Assembly (NCBI GenBank): GCA_903926695.1
Contig: CAIYKK010000353.1
Span: 1 to 7,592 of the forward strand
Reading direction: 5' to 3'
Source of the DNA: an uncultured Burkholderiales bacterium
Lineage (GTDB): Bacteria; Pseudomonadota; Gammaproteobacteria; Burkholderiales; Burkholderiaceae_C
Length of the DNA: 7,592 nt
The notes beneath the pieces are model-generated. The model did no database searches. It saw nothing but the letters and a program-made list of their open reading frames with translations, and was not told the origin of the DNA. Shown here piece by piece: positions 1 through 6,823 of this stretch. Position 1 is the first letter of the stretch; every line of letters starts with the position of its first letter. Both the position numbers and the translations under genes were made by a program.

Positions 1-2
1 AA

Positions 3-2759
3 CTCGGCGCGGTGAACGACGACAACGAACTCACGCCCGTCGGCTGGACGCTGGCCAAGCTGCCGCTGGACCCGCGTGTCGGGCGCATGATTCTGGAAGC
101 CAAAGACCGGCAGGCGCTCGATGAAGTGCTGGTGCTTGCCAGCGCCCTGAGCGTGCAGGACGTGCGCGACCGGCCTATGGACAAGCAGGCGCAGGCCGAT
201 CAGGCCCACGCCAAGTTCGACGACGAGAAAAGCGAATTTGTCGGCTATTTAAAACTGTGGAAATGGCTGGGCGATGCACGCGGCGGCCATGACGCGGTGC
301 ATAAGCTGACGAACCGCCAGTACGAAACCCTGCTGCGCGAGAACTTCGTCAACATTCGCCGGGTGCGCGAGTGGCGCGACATTCATTCGCAACTGCACAG
401 CGTCGTCGGCGAGCAGGGCTGGCATTTGAACGAGCAGCCCGCCAGCTACGAGCAGCTGCATTTGTCCATGCTGTGCGGCCTGCTGGGCAACATCGGCTGG
501 AAAAACGAGACCGACGACTGGTATCTCGGCGCGCGCGGCATCAAGTTTTACCGCCATCCGGGCGCCAAGCTCAGCAAAAAGCCGGGCCGCTGGATCGTCG
601 CCGCCGAGCTGGTGGAAACCACGCGGCTGTTTGGCCGGGGCATTGCCAACATTGACCCGCAATGGATTGAACAGGTGGCGGGTCACCTGCTGCACAAACA
701 ATTGCTTGACCCGCACTGGGAGAAAAAAGCTGCGCAGGTCACGGCGCTGGAGCGCGCCACGCTGTACGGCCTGGTGGTCTATAACGGGCGGCGGGTGAAC
801 TTTGGCCGCGTCGATCCGGTCACGGCGCGGGAAATTTTCATCCGCGAAGCGCTGGTGGCGGGCAACTGGGAAACCAAACTGCCGTTTCTGACCGCCAACG
901 AAAAGATGATCGCCCACGTCGAAGACCTGGAGCACAAAGCGCGTCGCCAAGACGTTTTGGTCGATGAAGAGCTGATTTACGCCTTTTACGACCAGCAGTT
1001 GCCCGCCGACATTTGCACCGGCGCGGGCTTTGAAAGCTGGTTTAAAAATGAGGCCAAAAAGCAGCCCAAGCTGCTGCTGTTGACGCAAGACGAGCTGATG
1101 CGCCACGAGGCGGCGGGCATCACCAGCCAGGCGTTCCCGAAAACGCTGCGGCTGGGCGGCGTCGATTGCCGGGCCACGTATCTGCACGAGCCGGGCGACG
1201 CACGCGACGGCGTGACGGTGGAAGTGCCGATTTTTGCGCTCAATCAGGTCAACGAGGAACGCTGCGAGTGGCTGGTGCCCGGCATGCTGAAGGACAAAAT
1301 TCAGGCGCTCATCAAAACCCTGCACCAGCGCCCGCGCTCGCGCTTGGTGCCGCTGCCGGACACCGCCGCCCGCATGGCCGCTGAACTGCTGGTGCCGGAG
1401 AAATTCGGCCACGGCTCGCTAACGGATGCGGTGCTCAAATGGGTGCGCGACGCGACTTCGCTGGACATCAAGCGCGGCGACATGAAGCTCGACATGCTGG
1501 CGCCGCACCTGTTCATGAATTTCCGCGTAACGGACGAGCATGGCCGCCAGTTGGGCAGCGGGCGCAATCTGGGCGCGCTCAAGGGCGAGCTGGGCGCGCA
1601 GGCGCGGGGCGCATTTCAGGCGCTGGCGGGGCTGAAAACGCGCAGCCTGCTTGGCGCTGCGGGCGCTGACAGCGCCACTGGCGGGCCGGGCGTGGCGCTG
1701 TCGGGGCCGGGTTCAGCTGCGGGGGCTTCGTCGGTACCGGCATCGTCGGGAGCGTGGCGCGGGCAGGGCGCGGGCGTGGCGGGCGCGGGGCCAGCTTCGG
1801 CCAGCGGGTCTGCATCGGCCCGGTCTGGCGCAAATGCCGGAGCGGCTGCAAGCGCCGGAGCCGCCGCGTCCGCCGTCAAAACGCCCGAGCGCTACACGAA
1901 CTGGACCTTCGGCGAACTGCCCGAGCTGATGGAAATCGGCAAAGGCAAGCAAACGCTGATCGGTTTTCCGGCGCTGATCGACCTGGGCGACGCGGTGACG
2001 ATTGAAGTGTTCGACGAGCCCGATGCCGCCGCCGTCAAACACCGTGCCGGGCTGCGGCGTTTGTTCTCGCTGCAAATCCGCGACGCGCTGAAATATCTGG
2101 AAAAAAACCTGCCGGATTTGCAAAAAACCGCCACGGCTTACATGCTGGTCGGGCGCGCTGCGGACAATTCGGGCGGCGGCACGCTCGAAGAATTGCGCCA
2201 GCAAATCATTGAAGTGGCGCTGGACCGGGCCTTTCTGGTCGAGCCGCTGCCGACCTGCGAAGCTGACTTTAAAAAGCGCGTGGACGACGGGCGCGGCCGC
2301 CTGACGCTGATTGCCAGCGAAGTGGCGCGGCTGGCGGCTGTCATCCTGACCGAGTTTGCCGTGGCCCAGCGCAAGATCAAGGACACGAAAAATGCCCTCG
2401 AAGCCAACACCGACGCGGCCCAGCAACTGCAGCGCCTCGTGCCGAAAAAGTTTTTGACCGCCACGCCTTACGGCCAGCTGCAGCATTTCAGCCGCTATTT
2501 AAAAGCCATCACGCTGCGGCTGGAAAAATGGCGCGCCGATCCGGCCAGAGACGCCACCCGCATGGCTGAACTCAAGCCGCAGGAGCAGCGTTACTGGCGT
2601 CTGGTGGCCGAGCGCAAGGGCGCGGTCGATGCGCGCATGCAGGAATTCCGCTGGCTGCTTGAAGAGCTGCGCGTGAGCTTTTTTGCGCAGGAATTGCGCA
2701 CGCCCCAGCCCGTGAGCGTCAAGCGGCTGGACAAGGCTTGGGCGCAGATCAACAGCTGA
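3..2759 (+). CDS. hrpA: ATP-dependent RNA helicase HrpA, C-terminal part (5' truncated by the window edge)
   Basis: HrpA is a cytoplasmic DEAH-box RNA helicase, linked in E. coli to mRNA processing and to clearing stalled ribosomes. The frame is open from base 3, and the first residues L-G-A-V-N-D-D-N-E-L-T-P match the helicase-associated (HA2) region, so the GTG at 12 is internal and the true start lies upstream. About 918 residues are visible; E. coli HrpA has about 1300, so the Walker A/DEAH motor is outside. Order seen: HA2 (about 1-85), an OB-fold segment near 250-287 (A-T-L-Y-G-L-V-V-Y-N-G-R-R-V), then the long DUF3418 region (about 294 to the end) that distinguishes HrpA from the shorter HrpB. 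Residues about 550-624 are a low-complexity Ala/Gly/Ser/Pro linker just before the conserved W-T-F-G-E-L-P block, longer than I expect for the family. The TGA stop is at 2757-2759. The next gene is convergent, and no clear terminator was seen between them. Confidence 0.96.
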   Translation, partial: LGAVNDDNELTPVGWTLAKLPLDPRVGRMILEAKDRQALDEVLVLASALSVQDVRDRPMDKQAQADQAHAKFDDEKSEFVGYLKLWKWLGDARGGHDAVHKLTNRQYETLLRENFVNIRRVREWRDIHSQLHSVVGEQGWHLNEQPASYEQLHLSMLCGLLGNIGWKNETDDWYLGARGIKFYRHPGAKLSKKPGRWIVAAELVETTRLFGRGIANIDPQWIEQVAGHLLHKQLLDPHWEKKAAQVTALERATLYGLVVYNGRRVNFGRVDPVTAREIFIREALVAGNWETKLPFLTANEKMIAHVEDLEHKARRQDVLVDEELIYAFYDQQLPADICTGAGFESWFKNEAKKQPKLLLLTQDELMRHEAAGITSQAFPKTLRLGGVDCRATYLHEPGDARDGVTVEVPIFALNQVNEERCEWLVPGMLKDKIQALIKTLHQRPRSRLVPLPDTAARMAAELLVPEKFGHGSLTDAVLKWVRDATSLDIKRGDMKLDMLAPHLFMNFRVTDEHGRQLGSGRNLGALKGELGAQARGAFQALAGLKTRSLLGAAGADSATGGPGVALSGPGSAAGASSVPASSGAWRGQGAGVAGAGPASASGSASARSGANAGAAASAGAAASAVKTPERYTNWTFGELPELMEIGKGKQTLIGFPALIDLGDAVTIEVFDEPDAAAVKHRAGLRRLFSLQIRDALKYLEKNLPDLQKTATAYMLVGRAADNSGGGTLEELRQQIIEVALDRAFLVEPLPTCEADFKKRVDDGRGRLTLIASEVARLAAVILTEFAVAQRKIKDTKNALEANTDAAQQLQRLVPKKFLTATPYGQLQHFSRYLKAITLRLEKWRADPARDATRMAELKPQEQRYWRLVAERKGAVDARMQEFRWLLEELRVSFFAQELRTPQPVSVKRLDKAWAQINS

Positions 2760-2771
2760 GCGGAGACAGGG

Positions 2772-2930
2772 CTAAATCCGGCCCGTCAGCAGCAGAATGA
2801 TCAGGATGATGACGATCAGCCCGATGCCGCCGCTGGGGCCGTAACCCCAACCCTGACTATGACCCCAGGTTGGCAGGGCACCGACCAGAATCAGGATCAG
2901 CACAATCAGCAGGATGAGTGAGATGGACAT
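2772..2930 (-). CDS. DUF3309 family small membrane protein
   Basis: A 52-residue protein beginning M-S-I-S-L-I-L-L-I-V. It has two hydrophobic segments (about residues 3-18 and 37-48) joined by a short loop, G-A-L-P-T-W-G-H-S-Q-G-W-G-Y-G-P-S-G-G. That loop pattern (LPTW.HS.GWGYGPSGG) is the hallmark of DUF3309, a family of about 50 residues common in proteobacteria with no established function. It probably sits in the inner membrane as a hairpin. The frame could extend to an ATG at 2999, but the extra 23 residues are polar and unlike the family. The internal ATG at 2930 has an AGGAG on the minus strand (2941-2945) ten bases upstream, so the shorter start is chosen. The gene is convergent with hrpA (12 bp between stops) and divergent from the NRPS gene, with no visible link to the biosynthetic genes. 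Confidence 0.88.
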   Translation of the reverse strand: MSISLILLIVLILILVGALPTWGHSQGWGYGPSGGIGLIVIILIILLLTGRI

Positions 2931-2940
2931 TGTGGGAAAA

Positions 2941-2945
2941 CTCCT
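2941..2945 (-). promoter_or_regulatory. Ribosome binding site of the DUF3309 gene
   Basis: The minus strand reads AGGAG here, ten bases before the ATG at 2930. It supports the 52-residue start over the upstream ATG at 2999. The spacing is slightly long. Confidence 0.55.
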
Positions 2946-3039
2946 GCCCAATCCTTGCGCGGCAAGCGCCTGAGTCAGGTAGGAAGTGAGCTTGTCCATC
3001 CGTCAGGCATTGCCGGGTGTGTCAGAAACGAAAAATTCT

Positions 3040-3070
3040 TTGACAATCTGCAATCTCGGGTTTTTATGCT
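3040..3070 (+). promoter_or_regulatory. Candidate sigma70 promoter for the NRPS-PKS operon
   Basis: A perfect -35 hexamer TTGACA lies at 3040-3045. A possible -10, TATGCT, lies at 3065-3070 (4 of 6 matches) with a 19-bp spacer; TTTATG at 3063-3068 gives 17 bp but matches less well. The site is in the AT-rich part of the intergenic region. If real, it leaves a leader of roughly 215 bases before the NRPS start. This is pattern matching only. Confidence 0.35.
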
Positions 3071-3191
3071 GAACATAGAACCAAAACTCAAGCGGCCAAA
3101 ACCGCCTCCGCTGCTATCCGCATCGTTGTTAACTGCAGCTACGCAAAACACCCCCAATAGTCCATACAGGTGATGCCGATGTAGCCCGCAA

Positions 3192-3209
3192 TCGCAACAT
3201 CTTTTGCGA
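3192..3209. repeat. Perfect 6-bp inverted repeat in the NRPS leader
   Basis: TCGCAA and TTGCGA flank a 6-base spacer (CATCTT), about 85 bases before the NRPS start codon. It could be an operator half-site pair or a small RNA hairpin. There is no U-tract after it, so it is not a standard terminator. A repeat this short can arise by chance. Confidence 0.35.
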
Positions 3210-3282
3210 CGTGCAACAAGGGCGCAATCTCTGCCATACAGCGCGACAGCATGGCTAGCATGAAAGGAATTCAACTCCTTTT

Positions 3283-3286
3283 AAGG
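3283..3286 (+). promoter_or_regulatory. Ribosome binding site deciding the NRPS start
   Basis: AAGG, within TTTTAAGG, lies six bases before the ATG at 3293. The in-frame ATGs further upstream (3251 and 3260) have no purine-rich site at a suitable distance. This site therefore favours 3293 as the start. Confidence 0.5.
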
Positions 3287-3292
3287 TTGGCC

Positions 3293-6200
3293 ATGAGCGG
3301 TACGTGTGCTGTGTTTGTGGGGGATGGCAGTTTATTGATTCAATGCGCCGAGGCCTATGCGAGCGCCGGGCACAGGCTGCAGGCGGTGGCCAGCCACGCC
3401 GATGCCGTTCTGGCCTGGGCGGCCCAAAAAAATATCCCGGCGATTCGGCTCCAGGCCAGCGCGCCCCTGGCCCTGGCGGATCTGTCCGGGCTGGAGTTCG
3501 ATTACCTGTTCAACATCGCCAGCCTGCAGATTTTGCCCGCCAGCGTGATGGCCCGTGCGCGCAAACTGGCCCTCAATTTTCACGATTCGCTGCTGCCGCG
3601 CTATGCCGGTTTGCACGCGTCCAGCTGGGCCTTGATGGCGCAGGAAGTGGCGCACGGCGTCACCTGGCACGAAATGACGCCCGCCGTGGACGCGGGCCGC
3701 ATCGTGCGGCAAGTGCGCTTCGACATCGCGCCCGACGAAACCGCCGTGAGCCTGAACACCAAGTGTTATGACGCGGGCTTGAGCAGCTTTGTCGCCATCG
3801 TCCAAGACCTGGAGCACGGCGATTTGCCACTCACCGAGCAGAGCGGCACCCGCAGTTATTTCGGGGCGCGCAAACGCCCGGATTGGCTCGCCACGCTGGA
3901 CTTTTCCCGCCCGGCGCAGGAGCTTGAAGCGCTGGTGCGTGCGCTCGACTTTGGGCCGTATCCGAACGGGCTGGTCTGCCCCAAGATTTATCTGGGCGGC
4001 AAGGTGCTGTACGTCCGTGCGGCGCACGCCATTCCCGCTTTGTCGCAGGCGCTGCCCGGCACGGTGCTGGGCGTGCAGGGCGATGCGCTGCGCATTGCCA
4101 CCGGCGAGGGGGATATTTTTCTGGAGGCCATTCATGACGTGGCGGGGCCAGTCGTGGCGCATGAACTGGCCCCAGGCCCGGCGCTTCCCGCGCTCAGCGA
4201 GGCGCTGCGTGGCAGGCTCGCCAGCGCCATTCTTGGGGCTGCGCAGGGTGAAAGCTTTTGGCGCAAGGCGTTTTCCGGCCTCGCGGCGCTGGAGCTGCCT
4301 TATCCGCGCAAGGTGGCCCAGCCGGGGCTGACGGCATTTCAGCCGGTGTGTCTGCCGCTCAATGTGCCAGCCTGCGCCAGCCAGAGCGTGGCCGGATTTT
4401 TCAGCTGGCTGTCGGCGCTGACGGGGCAGCAGACGATTTCCGCGCTGTACTGCGACGACGCGCTGGCCGCGCAGGCCGATGGCATTGAGCCGTGGCTGTG
4501 CCCGTGGGTGCCGTTGACGCTGACCCTCGACGCCCAAGCCTCGGCGCGTCAGGCGCAGGCGCTGGCCAGCGCGCACATTCACGCCATGCGTCAAGCCGGG
4601 CCTTATCTGTGTGATTTGCCGCTGCGCCTCGGTGCCAAGCAGTCGGCCAGCGTGCCGCCGCTGCACATCGGCGTGTCGATGAGCCGCCGCGCCAAGCCGG
4701 ACAAGGCCGATCTGCTGCTGACCGTCGATGCCACCGGCGACAAGCTCGAACTCATCGCCGATAGCGCCGTGTTCACGCCCGAAACCATGCACGCAATGGC
4801 CGCGCATCTGGCCGCTTACCTTCAGGCGTTTGGCAACGCGTCTGGCGGCGGCGCTGGCAGCGCTTCTTGCTGTGTGGCGGCGATTGCGCTCATGCCCGAG
4901 GCCGAAACGCAATTGCTGACCCAGCTCAACGCCACCGCCGCGCCGTATGACGAGGCGCTGTGCGTGCATGAAGCCGTGTCAGCCCAAGCCGCCCGCACGC
5001 CAGACCAGACCGCGCTCAGCGCCCAAGGCCGCAGCCTGTCTTACCGCGAGCTGGACGCGGCGGCAACGGCGCTGGCCCGCCGCCTGGTGGCTCGCGGTGT
5101 GCGGCCCGGCGACATCGTCGGCATCTGTCTGGAGCGCGAGGTTGAACTCGTCGTCAGCGTGCTGGCCGTTTTGAAAACCGGCGCGGCGTATCTGCCGCTG
5201 GACCCGGCCTATCCGCACGACCGCATTCTTTACATGATTGAGGATTCAGCCGCCGCCATCGTCATCACCACACCGGCCATTACCGCCGCGCTGAACCTTC
5301 CCGGCGACAAAGTCTTTTGGCTGGACGCGCCAGCGCCGTCAGCGGCAGCGGTGGATTTGCCGCAAGCCAGCGCTGACAGCGGCGCTTATGTCATCTATAC
5401 ATCGGGTTCCACCGGGCGGCCCAAAGGCGTGGTGGTGCTTCACCGCAACGTGTTGAATTTTTTCAGCGGCATGACGCAGCGCGTTCCGGCTGATCCGGCG
5501 GGGCGCTGGCTGGCCGTGACCAGCCTGTCGTTTGACATTTCGGTGCTGGAGCTGCTCTGGACGCTCACGCGGGGTTTGAGCGTGGTGCTGTATTCCGCCA
5601 CGGCCAAGGTCCGCAGCAACGTGCCGCTGGCCTCCATCGCCGACGAAATTGCGCAAAACCGCATCACGCATCTGCAATGCACGCCGTCGATGGCCTCGAT
5701 GCTGGTCGCCGATAGTGCAGGCCGCGCCGCGCTCGGGCGGCTGGACGTGTTGATGGTCGGCGGCGAAGCCTTGACCTTGCCGCTGGCCCGGCAGTTGCGC
5801 GCATTGCTGCCCGGCAAGTTTTTAAACATGTACGGGCCGACGGAAACCACCGTCTGGTCCACCACCTGCGATTTGGCGCAGATCGGCGACTTCATCGCGC
5901 TGGGTCAGCCGATTGCCAACACCCGGCTGCATATCCGCACGCCCGGCGGCCTCGAATGCCCGGCGCTGGTGGCGGGCGAACTGCTGATCGGCGGGGCGGG
6001 CGTGACGCCCGGCTACTGGCAGCGGCCCGAGCTGACCGCCGAGCGGTTTATTGCCGACCCGGCCCAGCCCGGCGCCCGGCTGTACCGCACGGGCGATCTG
6101 GTGCGCCGCCATCCGAACGGCCAGCTTGAATTTCTGGGCCGCATCGACCATCAGGTCAAATTGCGCGGCCACCGCATCGAATTGGGCGAGATCGAGGGCG

Positions 6201-6823
6201 CTCTGCTGCGCCAGCCGGGCGTGAAAGAAGCCGTGGTGATCGTCCACGAAGACACGATGGGCGAGAAGCGACTGGTCGGCTACCTCACGCCGACAACCAG
6301 CGCCGCGCCCGATATCGAGCGCATACGTGCCGCGCTCAAGTGCGATTTGCCCGAGATCATGGTGCCCACGGTGTTGCTGGTGCTGCCAGCCTTGCCGCTC
6401 ACGCCCAACAACAAGGTGGACAGGCGCGCGCTGCCGCCGCCACGCGCCGCCACCGCGCCTTTGGCGGCGGCCCCGGAAACCGTGCTGGAAAAACGCATCG
6501 CCGCCATTTGGCAGGAAGCGCTCGGTTTAGACACCGTGGGCGTGACGGACAACTTTTTTGACCTCGGTGGCCACTCGCTGCTGGTGGTGCAGGTGCAGCA
6601 CCGATTGCGCGAAACGTGCGGCCACGAGGTCTCGATCACCGACATGTTTCGCCTGCTCACGGTGCGCGCACTGGCGGCGCACCTGAACGGGCAGGGCGCC
6701 AGCGCCGCACTGGGCGAGGGCCAGCAGCGCGCCAACGCCCGCCGGGCCATGCGCGAGCGCACCGCCCCTGTCTTGAATGCCCGCAGCTTGAGAGGAGCCG
6801 CTCATGGAAGCATCCAGCCCTGA
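3293..6823 (+). CDS. NRPS starter module: formyltransferase - partial C - A (predicted glycine) - PCP
   Basis: A 1176-residue one-module nonribosomal peptide synthetase. Residues 3-190 are a formyltransferase like methionyl-tRNA formyltransferase (Fmt), with catalytic Asn95 and His97 in L-N-F-H-D-S-L-L-P-R-Y-A-G and Asp133 in V-D-A-G. Residues about 200-285 match the Fmt C-terminal domain. Residues about 350-516 resemble only the C-terminal half of a condensation domain; no HHxxxDG motif exists. The adenylation domain (about 551-1046) has intact cores: Y-T-S-G-S-T-G-R-P-K-G at 702-712, Y-R-T-G-D-L, and N-N-K-V-D-R. Its specificity residues D748, I749, L752, Q795, M821, G823, M846, V854, W855 and K1041 resemble the glycine code. 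A carrier domain follows, with phosphopantetheine Ser1095 in L-G-G-H-S-L, then an Arg-rich tail. Inferred role: load glycine, formylate it from 10-formyl-tetrahydrofolate, and pass it to the overlapping PKS. The start at 3293 is preferred over the ATG at 3251 on ribosome binding site grounds and because the fold begins at C-A-V-F-V-G-D-G. Confidence 0.95.
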   Translation: MSGTCAVFVGDGSLLIQCAEAYASAGHRLQAVASHADAVLAWAAQKNIPAIRLQASAPLALADLSGLEFDYLFNIASLQILPASVMARARKLALNFHDSLLPRYAGLHASSWALMAQEVAHGVTWHEMTPAVDAGRIVRQVRFDIAPDETAVSLNTKCYDAGLSSFVAIVQDLEHGDLPLTEQSGTRSYFGARKRPDWLATLDFSRPAQELEALVRALDFGPYPNGLVCPKIYLGGKVLYVRAAHAIPALSQALPGTVLGVQGDALRIATGEGDIFLEAIHDVAGPVVAHELAPGPALPALSEALRGRLASAILGAAQGESFWRKAFSGLAALELPYPRKVAQPGLTAFQPVCLPLNVPACASQSVAGFFSWLSALTGQQTISALYCDDALAAQADGIEPWLCPWVPLTLTLDAQASARQAQALASAHIHAMRQAGPYLCDLPLRLGAKQSASVPPLHIGVSMSRRAKPDKADLLLTVDATGDKLELIADSAVFTPETMHAMAAHLAAYLQAFGNASGGGAGSASCCVAAIALMPEAETQLLTQLNATAAPYDEALCVHEAVSAQAARTPDQTALSAQGRSLSYRELDAAATALARRLVARGVRPGDIVGICLEREVELVVSVLAVLKTGAAYLPLDPAYPHDRILYMIEDSAAAIVITTPAITAALNLPGDKVFWLDAPAPSAAAVDLPQASADSGAYVIYTSGSTGRPKGVVVLHRNVLNFFSGMTQRVPADPAGRWLAVTSLSFDISVLELLWTLTRGLSVVLYSATAKVRSNVPLASIADEIAQNRITHLQCTPSMASMLVADSAGRAALGRLDVLMVGGEALTLPLARQLRALLPGKFLNMYGPTETTVWSTTCDLAQIGDFIALGQPIANTRLHIRTPGGLECPALVAGELLIGGAGVTPGYWQRPELTAERFIADPAQPGARLYRTGDLVRRHPNGQLEFLGRIDHQVKLRGHRIELGEIEGALLRQPGVKEAVVIVHEDTMGEKRLVGYLTPTTSAAPDIERIRAALKCDLPEIMVPTVLLVLPALPLTPNNKVDRRALPPPRAATAPLAAAPETVLEKRIAAIWQEALGLDTVGVTDNFFDLGGHSLLVVQVQHRLRETCGHEVSITDMFRLLTVRALAAHLNGQGASAALGEGQQRANARRAMRERTAPVLNARSLRGAAHGSIQP
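6794..6797 (+). promoter_or_regulatory. Ribosome binding site of the PKS gene, inside the NRPS gene
   Basis: GGAG, within AGAGGAG, lies six bases before the ATG at 6804 and inside the last codons of the NRPS gene. With the 20-bp gene overlap, this points to translational coupling of NRPS and PKS. Confidence 0.7.

Larger units (their letters stand above)
2931..3292. other. Divergent intergenic region, 362 bp
   Basis: This stretch separates the minus-strand DUF3309 gene from the plus-strand NRPS gene and must hold both promoters. Around 3031-3100 it is visibly more AT-rich than the flanking genes. It holds one fair plus-strand sigma70-like promoter (3040-3070) and a perfect 6-bp inverted repeat (3192-3209). 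On the minus strand only weak -35/-10 candidates are seen (a TTGAGT with a CATAAA about 17 bases further on, upstream of the DUF3309 gene). Short reading frames here have no ribosome binding site and no recognisable protein pattern. No tRNA, riboswitch or strong terminator was recognised. Confidence 0.6.

Noticed and set aside
249..1412. A 387-codon antisense open frame opposite hrpA
   Set aside because: It is a shadow of the conserved HrpA frame. It has no recognisable domain.
1713..2486. A 257-codon antisense open frame opposite the hrpA 3' half
   Set aside because: It overlaps the low-complexity linker and conserved DUF3418, and its composition is that of a complement artefact.
2931..2999. 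N-terminal extension of the DUF3309 protein to an ATG at 2999
   Set aside because: The extra 23 residues do not fit the family, and the AGGAG at 2941-2945 supports the start at 2930.
2955..3173. A 72-codon plus-strand open frame in the intergenic region
   Set aside because: It has a non-ATG start, no ribosome binding site and no protein-like pattern. It also crosses the candidate promoter.
3251..3292. Upstream NRPS starts at 3251 and 3260
   Set aside because: Neither has a ribosome binding site at a useful distance, and the added 11-14 residues precede the natural start of the formyltransferase fold. They cannot be fully excluded.
3332..4969. A 545-codon antisense open frame opposite the NRPS gene
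   Set aside because: It lies wholly inside a well-supported gene. Its translation is Arg/Gly/Gln/His-rich without any family pattern, as expected for the complement of GC-rich coding DNA.
3293..6823. Siderophore reading: formyltransferase used to make N5-formyl-N5-hydroxyornithine, as in delftibactin-type pathways
   Set aside because: There the formyltransferase is a separate enzyme acting on hydroxyornithine. Here it is fused in front of an A domain with a glycine-like code, and no ornithine monooxygenase is visible.
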